A stretch of DNA of 47,866 nt from a virus, in the IMG/VR virus record IMGVR_UViG_3300035698_018606, positions 1 to 47,866 of that record; one strand, given 5' to 3'. The notes beneath the pieces are model-generated. The model saw only the letters and a program-made list of their open reading frames with translations. It was not told the origin of the DNA and ran no database searches. Both the position numbers and the translations under genes were made by a program. This document shows, piece after piece, positions 16,153-24,788 of this stretch; the stretch's first letter is position 1, and each line of letters starts with the position of its first letter.

Positions 16153-17802
16153 ATGGTCGATTTGACTAGAGATTCAACTTACAGTGATTTAGATTTTGGA
16201 TTAAGAAGAGATCTAGGCAATAATTTAAAAATTGTTAAGGATCTTGAAGCTGTTATTCAATCCATTGAGACAATATTTTTGACACCTGTTCGAAGTAGGA
16301 AATTTCTTCCTGAATTTGGATGTTTTGCAGGTGATACTACAATAAGACTTTTATCAAGCGAACAAGTAAGAATACAGGATCTTGTAGGGGAACAGGCTTG
16401 GACGTATGGATGTACTGCAGAAGGTCTTATCATACCAACAAAATCATCTGGTGCTGTTTGTAAAGGATATCGTGAAGTAGTAGTCGTTGAAATTGATTCA
16501 GGAGAGGAGTTTATATGCACGCCTGATCATCGGTTTATGATGAGAAATGGACTATATCAAGAAGCTCAATATCTTATCCCAGGAACCTCTTTGATGCCTT
16601 TGTACACTAAATATTCTGATCGTGGTTATGAAATGGTGTACGTCCCTAGAGATCATGATTATCAATTCACTCATAAATTGTCTTGTCAGACTGACTGTTT
16701 AGAAGGATCAGTCATTCATCATCTCGATTTTAGAAAATGGAATAATGAACCAAGCAATTTACAAATACTTGGATTTGATGATCATATTGAGTTGCATTCA
16801 TCACATGTAAGTAAAATGTTTGAGAAAGGTAATCCGTTATATAATTATTGGAATTCTGATGATCCTGAAATTGTTTATAGAAGAAATGCCCAAATTGCTA
16901 TTATGACTGATACTATTATGAGACATAATCAACGTTTACAAGATGATCCAAAATATCGAAAAGCTTGTAGGATCAAAAGAAATAACACACTCGATAGTAA
17001 TGGGACAAGAGATGTTTTAGTATCTACTGGGAAAAAGAATGCTGAAAAAATTGGTTATGAAATTTTAAGTCAAAGGATGTCTCTAACAATCACTAAGTGG
17101 TGGAGTTCACTTACTAACAAAGAAAGAAATGATCGTATTACTAACTGGATTTCAGCAATGCGTACTGGTCTTGGTCAATGGAAAGTACATCATCCTGATA
17201 AATACGAAGAAGTACTTCAAGCTAATGGTCAAAGATTAGTTAAATGGCACACTTCGTTATCTGAAGATCATCCTGAACGAAAGCGTAGAAGTGATCATTA
17301 TCATACTATAGGATTAGCTAATAGAAAAGATGTTACATTTGAAGATATTCTTAAGTATGCATCTGTTTTAGATTATCCTACTCGTACAGAGTTGATGAAA
17401 GACATTCAAGATCATTTTGGAATTTCTAGGTCAACCATGAAAAGACGAGTTAATTTGAGTGAGATTAAGAATCACAAAGTAGTGAAAGTTACTAGGTTGA
17501 ATAAAAAGGTAAAAGTTTATGATCTAGTTGATTCAATGACTCGGAACTTTCCTATTGGGTCAGGTGTTTTTGTTCATAATTCTAATTTAGACTACCAATT
17601 ATTTGAGCCTATGTCAACAGCAACTTCCATTGCCATTAAAAATGAAGTAAGAACAACCATTAATAGGTGGGATTCCCGATTGATACTAACAAACATAAAA
17701 GTAATCCCTGATTATGATGCCAATGAATATCAACTAAGCATTGAAGGTTACGTTGAGGGATTAGAAGAATTTAGTTATTCGAAAGCAATTTCGGCTGGAT
17801 AG
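16153..17802 (+). CDS. gp25-like baseplate wedge protein interrupted by an HNH intein, 549 aa precursor
   Basis: Removing residues 57-476 leaves a 129-residue protein, close to T4 gp25 (132 aa). The N-extein ends RSRKFLPEFG and the C-extein starts SNLDYQLFEP, rebuilding the most conserved motif of the gp25 wedge family. Gp25 nucleates wedge assembly and contacts the sheath. The intein supplies Cys57, a TPDHRF block-B motif and a C-terminal VHN before Ser+1. The C-extein continues to the stop with INRWDSRLILTNIKVIPDYD and a closing beta region. The precursor must splice to yield a functional wedge. Confidence 0.92.
   Translation: MVDLTRDSTYSDLDFGLRRDLGNNLKIVKDLEAVIQSIETIFLTPVRSRKFLPEFGCFAGDTTIRLLSSEQVRIQDLVGEQAWTYGCTAEGLIIPTKSSGAVCKGYREVVVVEIDSGEEFICTPDHRFMMRNGLYQEAQYLIPGTSLMPLYTKYSDRGYEMVYVPRDHDYQFTHKLSCQTDCLEGSVIHHLDFRKWNNEPSNLQILGFDDHIELHSSHVSKMFEKGNPLYNYWNSDDPEIVYRRNAQIAIMTDTIMRHNQRLQDDPKYRKACRIKRNNTLDSNGTRDVLVSTGKKNAEKIGYEILSQRMSLTITKWWSSLTNKERNDRITNWISAMRTGLGQWKVHHPDKYEEVLQANGQRLVKWHTSLSEDHPERKRRSDHYHTIGLANRKDVTFEDILKYASVLDYPTRTELMKDIQDHFGISRSTMKRRVNLSEIKNHKVVKVTRLNKKVKVYDLVDSMTRNFPIGSGVFVHNSNLDYQLFEPMSTATSIAIKNEVRTTINRWDSRLILTNIKVIPDYDANEYQLSIEGYVEGLEEFSYSKAISAG
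16321..17580 (+). mobile_element. intein with HNH homing endonuclease, 420 residues, in the gp25-like gene
   Basis: Begins with Cys57 in CFAGDTTIRLL, has the block-B TPDHRFM, and ends YDLVDSMTRNF...GVFVHN, giving His-Asn before Ser+1; these are the standard splicing residues. The inserted endonuclease is HNH type: His189-His190 (VIHHLDF), Asn202 in EPSNLQIL and His211/His215 in DDHIELHSSH. A helix-turn-helix (DHFGISRSTMKRRV), near residues 445-460 and typical of DNA-recognition modules in homing enzymes, precedes the splicing C-terminus. All expected residues are intact, so splicing and homing may be active. Confidence 0.93.
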
Positions 17803-17810
17803 GATTATAA

Positions 17811-20800
17811 ATGGCAGGTAATGATAGTTATACAAAATTACTTCTTCATTGCAATGGAATTGATGGTGCTACTACTTTTCCTGATGATTCAGTAAGTGGG
17901 GATGCCCATTCAGTTTCAGCTCAAGGTGATGCTCAAGTTGATACTGCTCAAAGTAAATTTGGCGGGGCTTCTGCTTTATTGGACGGGACAGGAGACTATT
18001 TACTTGTCCCTAATAGTAATGACTTTAATTTTGGATCAGATAATTTTACTATTGATTTTTGGGTTCGGCATACTTCCGTAGCTCTTATTTCTTATTTTCA
18101 GAAATTTTCAGATACAAGTAATAGAATAGGGATGTCAGGTGATTCTACTTCTGTGTCCTTTTACTGTGTGTCTGCAGGTTCCTCAGTAGTTAATGTTAAA
18201 GCTACAGGATTATCTTTATTAGTAGATCAGTGGTATCATTATGCTATTGTTAGAAATGTAAATGATTGGCGAATTTATATTGATGGTGTTAATGTAACTA
18301 CTGATGGAGGAACAGATTCTGACACCATTCCTGATTTAGCTGTTGATTTTCTTATAGGGTATTATAATGCAGGAGCTCCAACTTATTTAATAGGTCATAT
18401 AGATGAATTTAGAGTATCTAAAGGAATTGCTAGATGGACAACTGCTTTTACTCCTCCTACGGAACCATACACATCTGAAAATTCTTCAAGTAGTTCGAGT
18501 GTGTCAAGCAGTAAAAGTAGTTCTAAAAGCTCAGTAAGTTCGGTGAGTTCAAGTGGAAGTTCGGTGAGTTCAAGTGGAAGTTCTAACAGCTCTAATAGCT
18601 CCAGTGGTAGTTCGGTGAGTTCAAGTGGAAGTTCTAACAGCTCTAATAGCTCCAGTGGTAGTTCAGTTAGCTCATCTAACTCAAGCAGTAGTTCTAAAAG
18701 TTCAGTAAGTTCTAGTAGTAGTTCAGTTAGTTCATCTAACTCAAGCAGTAGAAGCAGTTCTAGTAGCAGTAAAAGTTCATCAAATTCAAGTTCTAGTAGT
18801 TTTTTAAGTTCATCTAGCTCAGTGAGTTCCACAAGTAGTAGTTCTAAAAGTTCAGTAAGTTCTAGTTCCTCGGTAAGTAGTTCTAGTTCCATTTCTAGTA
18901 GTTCTTCAAGTTCAAAAAGTTCAATCAGTTCTTCTAATTCTAGTGCAAGTTCAGTGAGTTCATCAAGCTCAAGTAAATCTAGTGAGTCTAGTCAAAGTAG
19001 CAGCAGTAGTTCAATAAGTAGCAGTAGTAGTAAATCTAGTTCAAGTAGTAGTTCAGTTAGTTCTTCTAGCTCTAGTAAATCTTCTGTAAGTTCATCTAAT
19101 TCAAGTAGCAGTTCAAATAGTTCAAGCAGTTCTTCAAAATCAAGTAGCAGTTCAAATAGTCGATCATCAAGTAGTTCCAGTGATAGTAGTTCTAAAAGTT
19201 CTGTGTCAAGTAGTAATTCAAGCAATAGTAGTTCCAGTAGCAGTTCTTTGTCGAGTGTGAGTTCAAGTAGTAGTTCAAAATCTAGTGTAAGTTCTGTTAG
19301 TTCTTCAAGTTCTAATAGTTCCTCGTCTAGCTCGGATAGCTCAAGTAGTAGTTCAAAAAGCTCCAGTTCAAGCAGCTCTTTAAGTTCAAGAAGCTCTTCC
19401 AGTTTAAGCAGTAGTAATTTTAGTTCTTCTAGCTCAGAAAGTTCTGTCAGTAGTCTTAGTTCATCATGGTCTTCATTTACATGGGAAGATACTCATGTTA
19501 TGGATGAGGTTAAAACATGGCTTGTCCCTGAAAGATATTATACAGATGATGTGCAATATGTGATAGCTGCTTTAGCTGAAGAGTCCCAATCAATATATGA
19601 TGATATCACAGAATTACCAGCACAAAGATCAGTCACTCAAGTGCCTAGTGATCATCTTTCAAACATAGAATACTTCTTAGGATTATCACAAGAGCCTGAT
19701 TGGGATGACGAAAGAAGAAGACGAAGATTACTTATCAACTCTGATTTAATTAGAATGAAAGGAACTACGGACTCATTCAATTATTGGTTCTATCTTTATT
19801 ATATGGATGTGGACATAAATACATTATGGACAGATAAGTATTTTTACTTTATATCAACCCCACCTTCAGGGGATATGAAGTATTATCCTACTCCTCATTT
19901 TGCTTTGAATGTTCATGTAGATAGCTCTAATCAATATCTTATCAGTGAGATTTTAAATTTAGAAGAGACTTTAATTAGATTTGAAGTGATTGATACAGGA
20001 ACTGGCACTCCTATTGTAGACGGAACGATAACAAATACTCCATTAGTAGAAGGATCTGTCTATGTTCATACTACTGTTTTGGGGTCTGAAGAAATAGTCA
20101 AAGATAATAATAATGGTGGGTTTGAAGACTTAGATGGTAATCCTGCAGTAGGTTCTATTAGTTATACCACAGGTATTATTGCAGGATTGAATTTCTCAGG
20201 ACCGGTTGGTTTAGGTACAGATGTTACTTGTAATTATAAATACGATAATTCAACAGCAGTACCATCAAATCGTCATAGTTTAGAGTCAGTATTGTCCCAA
20301 ATAAATACTTACGTTAAACCAGCAGAAACTACCATGGAGTATTCTTGGTTTGATGAAGAGTTGGTTGATCCTTACCATTTTGATATTGAAGATGCTTCTT
20401 TCTCCATAACAGTTGATGAGAAAGGGAGTTCTTCAAGCAGTAAGAGTTCATCAAGTTCTTCAAGTTCAAGTAAATCTTCTGTATCAAGTTCATTATCAAG
20501 CACATCTTCTGTAAGTTCAAGAAGTAGTGGATCAGAATCTTCTAGCAGTTCAAGCACAGGTGATTTGAACCTTAATATACTAAGACCCGAATATATTGGG
20601 GAAGAGACTATTAAATTTGATAAATTCAAATTGAAGTGGAAAATAGGGGAAAAGCCATACGACCAAGAGATGCCAGACGGTAAGAAGGTTGTTATCGTAT
20701 ACCATACTTATACAGAGATAGTAGACACCGATAAGAAAGGAACTATTAAATCTAATATAGGAAAAGTCAATACTTCATTATGGGAAGGCATGTCTGCTCG

Positions 20801-21017
20801 AAAATTAAGATATATGGGTGCTCAAAGCACTGTAAAAATGGTGGTTGGCGAAGATATAAGATACAAAATAACTCATCTATTCAAAGAAAGACCAGAAGCT
20901 AGATGGAATGAATATTTCAATCCAGTAACTAAAGAATGGGATTCAGTATTAAATGCTGAAGATGATGTGGAATACAAACCATATGAAGACACTAATTTCC
21001 AAAATATTGTTGAATAG
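17811..21017 (+). CDS. LamG domain + serine-rich tract + gpI-like baseplate wedge protein, 1068 aa
   Basis: Residues 1-220 form a LamG/concanavalin-like sugar-binding domain (LLLHCNGIDGATTF, GDYLLVPNSNDFNFG, FTIDFWVRHTS, WRIYIDGVNV, GHIDEFRVSKGIARW). Residues 225-552 are a 328-residue Ser-rich tract. Residues about 556-830 resemble P2 gpI-type tail proteins (LSNIEYFLGLSQEPDWDDER, LIRMKGTTDSFNYWFYL), which link wedges to fibres. A second Ser-rich stretch (873-915) leads to a C-terminal beta/alpha domain. A lectin-like module on a baseplate wedge protein is unusual and suggests glycan binding near the host surface. Confidence 0.8.
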   Translation: MAGNDSYTKLLLHCNGIDGATTFPDDSVSGDAHSVSAQGDAQVDTAQSKFGGASALLDGTGDYLLVPNSNDFNFGSDNFTIDFWVRHTSVALISYFQKFSDTSNRIGMSGDSTSVSFYCVSAGSSVVNVKATGLSLLVDQWYHYAIVRNVNDWRIYIDGVNVTTDGGTDSDTIPDLAVDFLIGYYNAGAPTYLIGHIDEFRVSKGIARWTTAFTPPTEPYTSENSSSSSSVSSSKSSSKSSVSSVSSSGSSVSSSGSSNSSNSSSGSSVSSSGSSNSSNSSSGSSVSSSNSSSSSKSSVSSSSSSVSSSNSSSRSSSSSSKSSSNSSSSSFLSSSSSVSSTSSSSKSSVSSSSSVSSSSSISSSSSSSKSSISSSNSSASSVSSSSSSKSSESSQSSSSSSISSSSSKSSSSSSSVSSSSSSKSSVSSSNSSSSSNSSSSSSKSSSSSNSRSSSSSSDSSSKSSVSSSNSSNSSSSSSSLSSVSSSSSSKSSVSSVSSSSSNSSSSSSDSSSSSSKSSSSSSSLSSRSSSSLSSSNFSSSSSESSVSSLSSSWSSFTWEDTHVMDEVKTWLVPERYYTDDVQYVIAALAEESQSIYDDITELPAQRSVTQVPSDHLSNIEYFLGLSQEPDWDDERRRRRLLINSDLIRMKGTTDSFNYWFYLYYMDVDINTLWTDKYFYFISTPPSGDMKYYPTPHFALNVHVDSSNQYLISEILNLEETLIRFEVIDTGTGTPIVDGTITNTPLVEGSVYVHTTVLGSEEIVKDNNNGGFEDLDGNPAVGSISYTTGIIAGLNFSGPVGLGTDVTCNYKYDNSTAVPSNRHSLESVLSQINTYVKPAETTMEYSWFDEELVDPYHFDIEDASFSITVDEKGSSSSSKSSSSSSSSSKSSVSSSLSSTSSVSSRSSGSESSSSSSTGDLNLNILRPEYIGEETIKFDKFKLKWKIGEKPYDQEMPDGKKVVIVYHTYTEIVDTDKKGTIKSNIGKVNTSLWEGMSARKLRYMGAQSTVKMVVGEDIRYKITHLFKERPEARWNEYFNPVTKEWDSVLNAEDDVEYKPYEDTNFQNIVE
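18483..19466 (+). repeat. 328-codon serine-rich tract in the LamG/gpI-like gene
   Basis: By far the longest of the serine-rich tracts. Serine dominates, interrupted at short intervals mostly by Val, Lys, Asn, Gly, Asp, Glu or Leu. The codons mix TCN and AGY types. It separates a lectin-like domain from a wedge domain and should be extended, flexible and surface-exposed. Confidence 0.92.
18560..18661 (+). repeat. perfect 51-bp tandem duplication in the serine tract
   Basis: Two identical 51-base units (18560-18610 and 18611-18661), each 17 codons, with a partial third copy just upstream (about 18539-18559). A looser repeat with 60-base period follows (18662 and 18722). This is direct evidence that the tract grows and shrinks by unequal exchange or slippage. 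Confidence 0.9.
20427..20555 (+). repeat. second serine-rich tract in the LamG/gpI-like gene
   Basis: Forty-three codons, mainly Ser with Lys, Val, Leu, Thr, Arg, Gly and Glu interruptions, between the gpI-like core and the C-terminal domain. Same composition and codon mixture as the longer tract upstream. Confidence 0.88.
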
Positions 21018-21025
21018 GAGATAGA

Positions 21026-21538
21026 ATGCCTTGGATAAAAAATAAGACAGATGAAGATTTAGATCTTTATAGCATTGTGGGAATAGGAACATCTATCTTT
21101 GACCCTAATGAAGATCCTACTCAGTTTAAAGAAGAGTTTCTTATTAATGGGGAAAAGCCTAGTAATGATTATGTTGGTAAATTTGGGATATTATTAGCTG
21201 AATGTTCTCAAGATGCTTATGCACCTGTTTGCACTAGCGGGATGTGTAGATGCAAAGTAAATGTCACAGACGAGAACCATAAATATGCTGATATAAAAGA
21301 TGATGATGCTACCATGTTAGAAAGTAATATGTGTGGTATGGCTAAGATCATATCTAAGGAAGATTCAGAAGAAGTGACAGGTGAATTCACATGTGTAGTA
21401 GAATTGACTATGAAACCTTGTCCACCAATATATGAAGCTGTAACAGATGAAGTTGCCGGGGAAGTTAATATTCAGGCTATTGAAGTAGATGGAACATTAG
21501 TAGGTCCTATTTATACAGTCAAAACTTTAGCAGACTAA
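21026..21538 (+). CDS. tail/baseplate-associated protein with Cys cluster, 170 aa
   Basis: RBS AGGAGAT upstream of ATG 21026. Beta-rich, with Cys residues grouped as VCTSGMCRCKV and further single Cys in SNMCGMAK, FTCVV and KPCPP. The core (GKFGILLAECSQDAYAPVC, VNVTDENHKYADIKDDDATM) recalls small beta-barrel structural proteins often encoded near tail fibre genes. It lies between two wedge genes, so a baseplate accessory or fibre connector role is plausible. Whether the cysteines bind metal or form disulfides is unknown. Confidence 0.55.
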   Translation: MPWIKNKTDEDLDLYSIVGIGTSIFDPNEDPTQFKEEFLINGEKPSNDYVGKFGILLAECSQDAYAPVCTSGMCRCKVNVTDENHKYADIKDDDATMLESNMCGMAKIISKEDSEEVTGEFTCVVELTMKPCPPIYEAVTDEVAGEVNIQAIEVDGTLVGPIYTVKTLAD

Positions 21539-21549
21539 AAGGAAATAAT

Positions 21550-22053
21550 ATGAAAGTACAAGAAGCAGATCGATTTAATTTTTGTCCAAAAGGTCATTTA
21601 TTAGTGTTCTCTACTAAGTTTAATGCCGATGGAACAAAAGATATGGAGTTAGTATTAGATCATCCTAATGTTGTTGTTAATAATGCTAAATTAGCGATGC
21701 CTATAGGGATATCAGATCCTGATGATAGTAGTTATATAGTCAAATATTTAGGAATGGGAACAGGACACCATGCGGTAGGTGATCCCGATACGCCTATTCA
21801 ACCTGTAGTTACAGAATCTGCTTTAGAGACTGAGACATACAGGAAAAGTATTACCAGTGTTTCTTACCCAACAAGCACTTCAGTTTCATTTTATACTTTG
21901 ATTGCTAGATCAGAAGGTAATGTGTCAGATTGGTATACCGAATTTGGATTGTTTTCTGATTCTGCCATGTTTGCTATAAGAGCTTCAGATAGCGGTAGAG
22001 TTCTTAAGAATGATAATATTCAGTTAGAAGTATATTGGAGAATTAATTTTTAA
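21550..22053 (+). CDS. tail fibre/collar-like structural protein, 167 aa
   Basis: RBS AAAGGAA precedes ATG 21550. The protein has a beta-rich C-terminal half (SITSVSYPTSTSVSFYTLIA, WYTEFGLFSDSAMFAIRA, NIQLEVYWRINF) that resembles terminal domains of P2-type tail-collar fibre proteins, where similar short strands precede the tip. A conserved-looking GTGHHAVGDPDTP loop lies in the middle. It lies between two wedge genes and may form the fibre attachment. Family assignment is tentative. Confidence 0.5.
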   Translation: MKVQEADRFNFCPKGHLLVFSTKFNADGTKDMELVLDHPNVVVNNAKLAMPIGISDPDDSSYIVKYLGMGTGHHAVGDPDTPIQPVVTESALETETYRKSITSVSYPTSTSVSFYTLIARSEGNVSDWYTEFGLFSDSAMFAIRASDSGRVLKNDNIQLEVYWRINF

Positions 22054-22065
22054 GGGAGTTTATAG

Positions 22066-24696
22066 ATGAAGCAATACGATTTTGAATCCACTAAAACTAG
22101 ATTACTTGAAAGAATAACAGCTCAAGTAAGTGAAAATGATCCAGCTTATCCTGCATGGAAAGATAAGTGGGAGTCAAGTTCTGGGACTGTTTTTGTTGAA
22201 CTTATGGCTGCTTCGATCGACCATTTAGGGTATTATTTGGAGAGAAGAGTAATTGAAAATTATATGAACACAGCTATTTTTAAGTCATCTATATATAATT
22301 TAGGTGCTGAGTTAGGATACACACCTACTAGGAAAAAAGCTGCTTCAGGTACTTCTACTTTAGTGTTTGATTCCCCGGTTGATACTACCCAATATATAGA
22401 TGCAGGGACTACTTTAAAAGGTGATTATGATATAACTACTAAGGATGAATTTATTATAGCTCCTGGAGGGACTGCTATTGGAACAGGGAACGCCATAGCA
22501 ACTTCCTTTGAGATCACCTTTAGTAATAAGATATCAACTTCTTCTTTAAACATCTATAGAGCAGGAATTCTTGTTGCTTCTGATGACGGGGCAGGTTTGA
22601 TTTCAGGCACTAACAACACTGTTTCAGGAACAGTTGATTATGATACGGGTAATATAATTGTTACTTTTTCCATCGCCCCCGCTTCTGGTGTTGCTATAAC
22701 TGCTGATTATAACAGAGAATATGATTTCACAGTATACCAAGGTGAACTACAAACTTTCACTAAAGACATAGATGAGACAGTATCCTATATAGAATTGACA
22801 GATTCTTTTATAAATATCAGTGAATCGTACATAACAGTTTTTGTAGAAGATGAATCAACCGGAACAGTTACCGAATACACTAAGGCAACTGTTGGAATGC
22901 CGAGAGCCAGAGATAATGATAGATGGTATTGGTTTAGATATAGTTTTGATGATAAATTAAGATTGTATTTTGGGGATGGGACTTATGGAAAGAATCCCTT
23001 TAGTGATGGCACTAAAATAACTGTAACTTATCTAACCACCGATGGGTTAGCAGGGAATACAACCGCTTTCTTTAATAGTAAATTCTCGTCAAATGCTCCT
23101 ACGACTTCTGGCGGATCTGTTTATGATACTGCTAAATATGCTTTAACAGTAGGTACTTTGTCCGATGGGTTAGATTCGGAAAGCTTAGACCAATCAAGAA
23201 CCAATTCTATAAACTTATATGCTTCTGGTTTGAGAGCTGTTACTAAGTTGGATTATAAGTATTGGGTAGAATCAGTTAGTGGGATATCCAAATCAAATGC
23301 ATGGGGGGAAGAAGAAGTAACTCCTGCCAATATTGAAATGAGAAACACTATTAGATTCACTGCTGTTGATTCTGATTGTGTAGATATTGACAATTCAATA
23401 GTTTACGGAACTGCTACCATCACTGAAAATCTTCCAGGATCAGGTGATTTTAATAAAGTAACTGATCTAAGCACTAATTTCTCTACTTCTGGAATAGCGG
23501 TAGGTAATACAGTTATAATAGCAAGAGAATTAAAAATAGTTGATCAAGTAGCTCCTGGAGGAGATAACTTTTCCATATTAATAAGATCAGCTTTTGTGGC
23601 GGGTAGTTTGACTAGAACACCTTACCACATAACCGCCGATGCTACTCCTTTGTCGGAAACAGTAAAAACTACTATGGAAGATTACAAGACTATTACCAAC
23701 ACCTTAGTTTATATTCCTCCTATCGTATTAAATGTTGATCTATTAGTGGATGTGGAAGTATCGAGTGGGTATTCTTCAAGCACTGTTTTGTCAAATATAG
23801 AAACAGCTTTAAATGATTTGTATGTTCCTACTTATTTTGATTTTGATGAGGCTGTTGCCAAGAGTTATTTTTGGAATACTATAACGGAAGTGGCTGGAGT
23901 AAAAACATGTTCAATAACATGGTCTGTTGATGATGAGTATTCTATTAATAATTATTTTGAAGTTACTGGAACAGATTCATTTAGAAAGATTGCTAAATTA
24001 AATAGTTCTGATATTAAGGTAAAAGGACAAAGAACAGTTTACTTCTCTTCTAGCTCAAGCAGTTCTATGTCCAGTACATCTAGTGAGAACAGTTCGGTAT
24101 CAAGCTCTTCTGTTAGTAGTCAATCAAGCGTATCTTCTAGTAAGAGTTCGGTTAGTTCAAGTTCCTCTAATAGTAGTTCTTCAAGTTCTAAGAGTTCTTC
24201 AAGTTCTAGCAAGAGTTCAAGCTCTTCTGTAAGTAGCTCTTCAAGCAGTAAAAGTTCTGTAAGTTCAAGTAAATCGAGTAGTTCCAGTAATTCTAGTTCT
24301 GATAGTAGCTCAAGTGTCCAGTCGAGCAGTTCCAGTAGTGTCAGTAGTAGTAGCTCGAATTCATCAAGCAGTTCTTCTTCGGGGAGTGTAGGAACTATAA
24401 TTGAGACAGGAGATACTTATGGTCAATTATCTGGGTTCTATAAAATAACAGGATATGCTGATAATCTTGATGTGAATAATAAATTGTACTTTGTATTCAA
24501 TGCTCTAGGTCATGTTAATATTTATTCAGACTCCACTTTATTGCATATGATAGGATACACTAATGATGTTGTTGATACTACTGTGAATGTCCCAATCTTT
24601 GAGGAAGACACTTCTGGCTTAGGTGGTTATATTGACATAACTAAACCAGCAATAGGATTCCAAAATGATATTGACATTGCAGCACAATGGATATAG
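22066..24696 (+). CDS. baseplate J-like wedge protein with serine-rich tract, 876 aa
   Basis: The N-terminal half follows the gpJ/gp6 wedge pattern: a helical start with FVELMAASIDHLGYYLERRV, then TTQYIDAGTTLKGDYDITTK and a beta domain. The C-terminal part of the wedge core shows KTTMEDYKTITNTLVYIPPI followed by LNVDLLVDVEVSSGYSSSTV, a standard J-type ending. Residues 661-774 are a Ser-rich tract, followed by a roughly 100-residue beta domain (LYFVFNALGHVNIYSDSTLL) that would be displayed at the end of the linker. It closes the tail module; the sugar cluster begins 92 bp later. Confidence 0.82.
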   Translation: MKQYDFESTKTRLLERITAQVSENDPAYPAWKDKWESSSGTVFVELMAASIDHLGYYLERRVIENYMNTAIFKSSIYNLGAELGYTPTRKKAASGTSTLVFDSPVDTTQYIDAGTTLKGDYDITTKDEFIIAPGGTAIGTGNAIATSFEITFSNKISTSSLNIYRAGILVASDDGAGLISGTNNTVSGTVDYDTGNIIVTFSIAPASGVAITADYNREYDFTVYQGELQTFTKDIDETVSYIELTDSFINISESYITVFVEDESTGTVTEYTKATVGMPRARDNDRWYWFRYSFDDKLRLYFGDGTYGKNPFSDGTKITVTYLTTDGLAGNTTAFFNSKFSSNAPTTSGGSVYDTAKYALTVGTLSDGLDSESLDQSRTNSINLYASGLRAVTKLDYKYWVESVSGISKSNAWGEEEVTPANIEMRNTIRFTAVDSDCVDIDNSIVYGTATITENLPGSGDFNKVTDLSTNFSTSGIAVGNTVIIARELKIVDQVAPGGDNFSILIRSAFVAGSLTRTPYHITADATPLSETVKTTMEDYKTITNTLVYIPPIVLNVDLLVDVEVSSGYSSSTVLSNIETALNDLYVPTYFDFDEAVAKSYFWNTITEVAGVKTCSITWSVDDEYSINNYFEVTGTDSFRKIAKLNSSDIKVKGQRTVYFSSSSSSSMSSTSSENSSVSSSSVSSQSSVSSSKSSVSSSSSNSSSSSSKSSSSSSKSSSSSVSSSSSSKSSVSSSKSSSSSNSSSDSSSSVQSSSSSSVSSSSSNSSSSSSSGSVGTIIETGDTYGQLSGFYKITGYADNLDVNNKLYFVFNALGHVNIYSDSTLLHMIGYTNDVVDTTVNVPIFEEDTSGLGGYIDITKPAIGFQNDIDIAAQWI
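24046..24387 (+). repeat. serine-rich tract in the baseplate J-like gene
   Basis: 114 codons, mostly serine, with Met, Thr, Glu, Asn, Val, Gln, Lys and Asp interruptions, joining the wedge core to a C-terminal beta domain. Codons mix TCT, TCA, AGT, AGC and TCG. Confidence 0.9.
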
Positions 24697-24730
24697 AATA
24701 AAATTTATTAAAATAAAGCAATAAAAAGTT

Positions 24731-24759
24731 TTGATAAAATGTTATATAAGTAAGATTAT
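24731..24759 (+). promoter_or_regulatory. possible sigma70-type promoter before the sugar cluster
   Basis: TTGATA (24731-24736) lies 17 bp before GATTAT (24754-24759), in the 92-bp A+T-rich gap between the last tail gene and the first glycosyltransferase gene. The -10 matches only 4 of 6 consensus positions and A+T-rich spacers give chance matches, so confidence is low. No terminator is visible in this gap, so readthrough from the tail genes is also possible. Confidence 0.3.
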
Positions 24760-24788
24760 ATTTCTAACATACTTTACAAGGAGGAGCA

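Noticed and set aside
18483-19466. CRISPR-like array in the serine tract
   Set aside because: Repeats are in frame, of irregular spacing and lie inside a coding gene; no unique spacers of constant length.
24697-24788. T4-type late promoter (TATAAATA) before the sugar cluster
   Set aside because: Only TATATAAG-like A+T-rich matches occur, and a single site is not evidence in such A+T-rich DNA.
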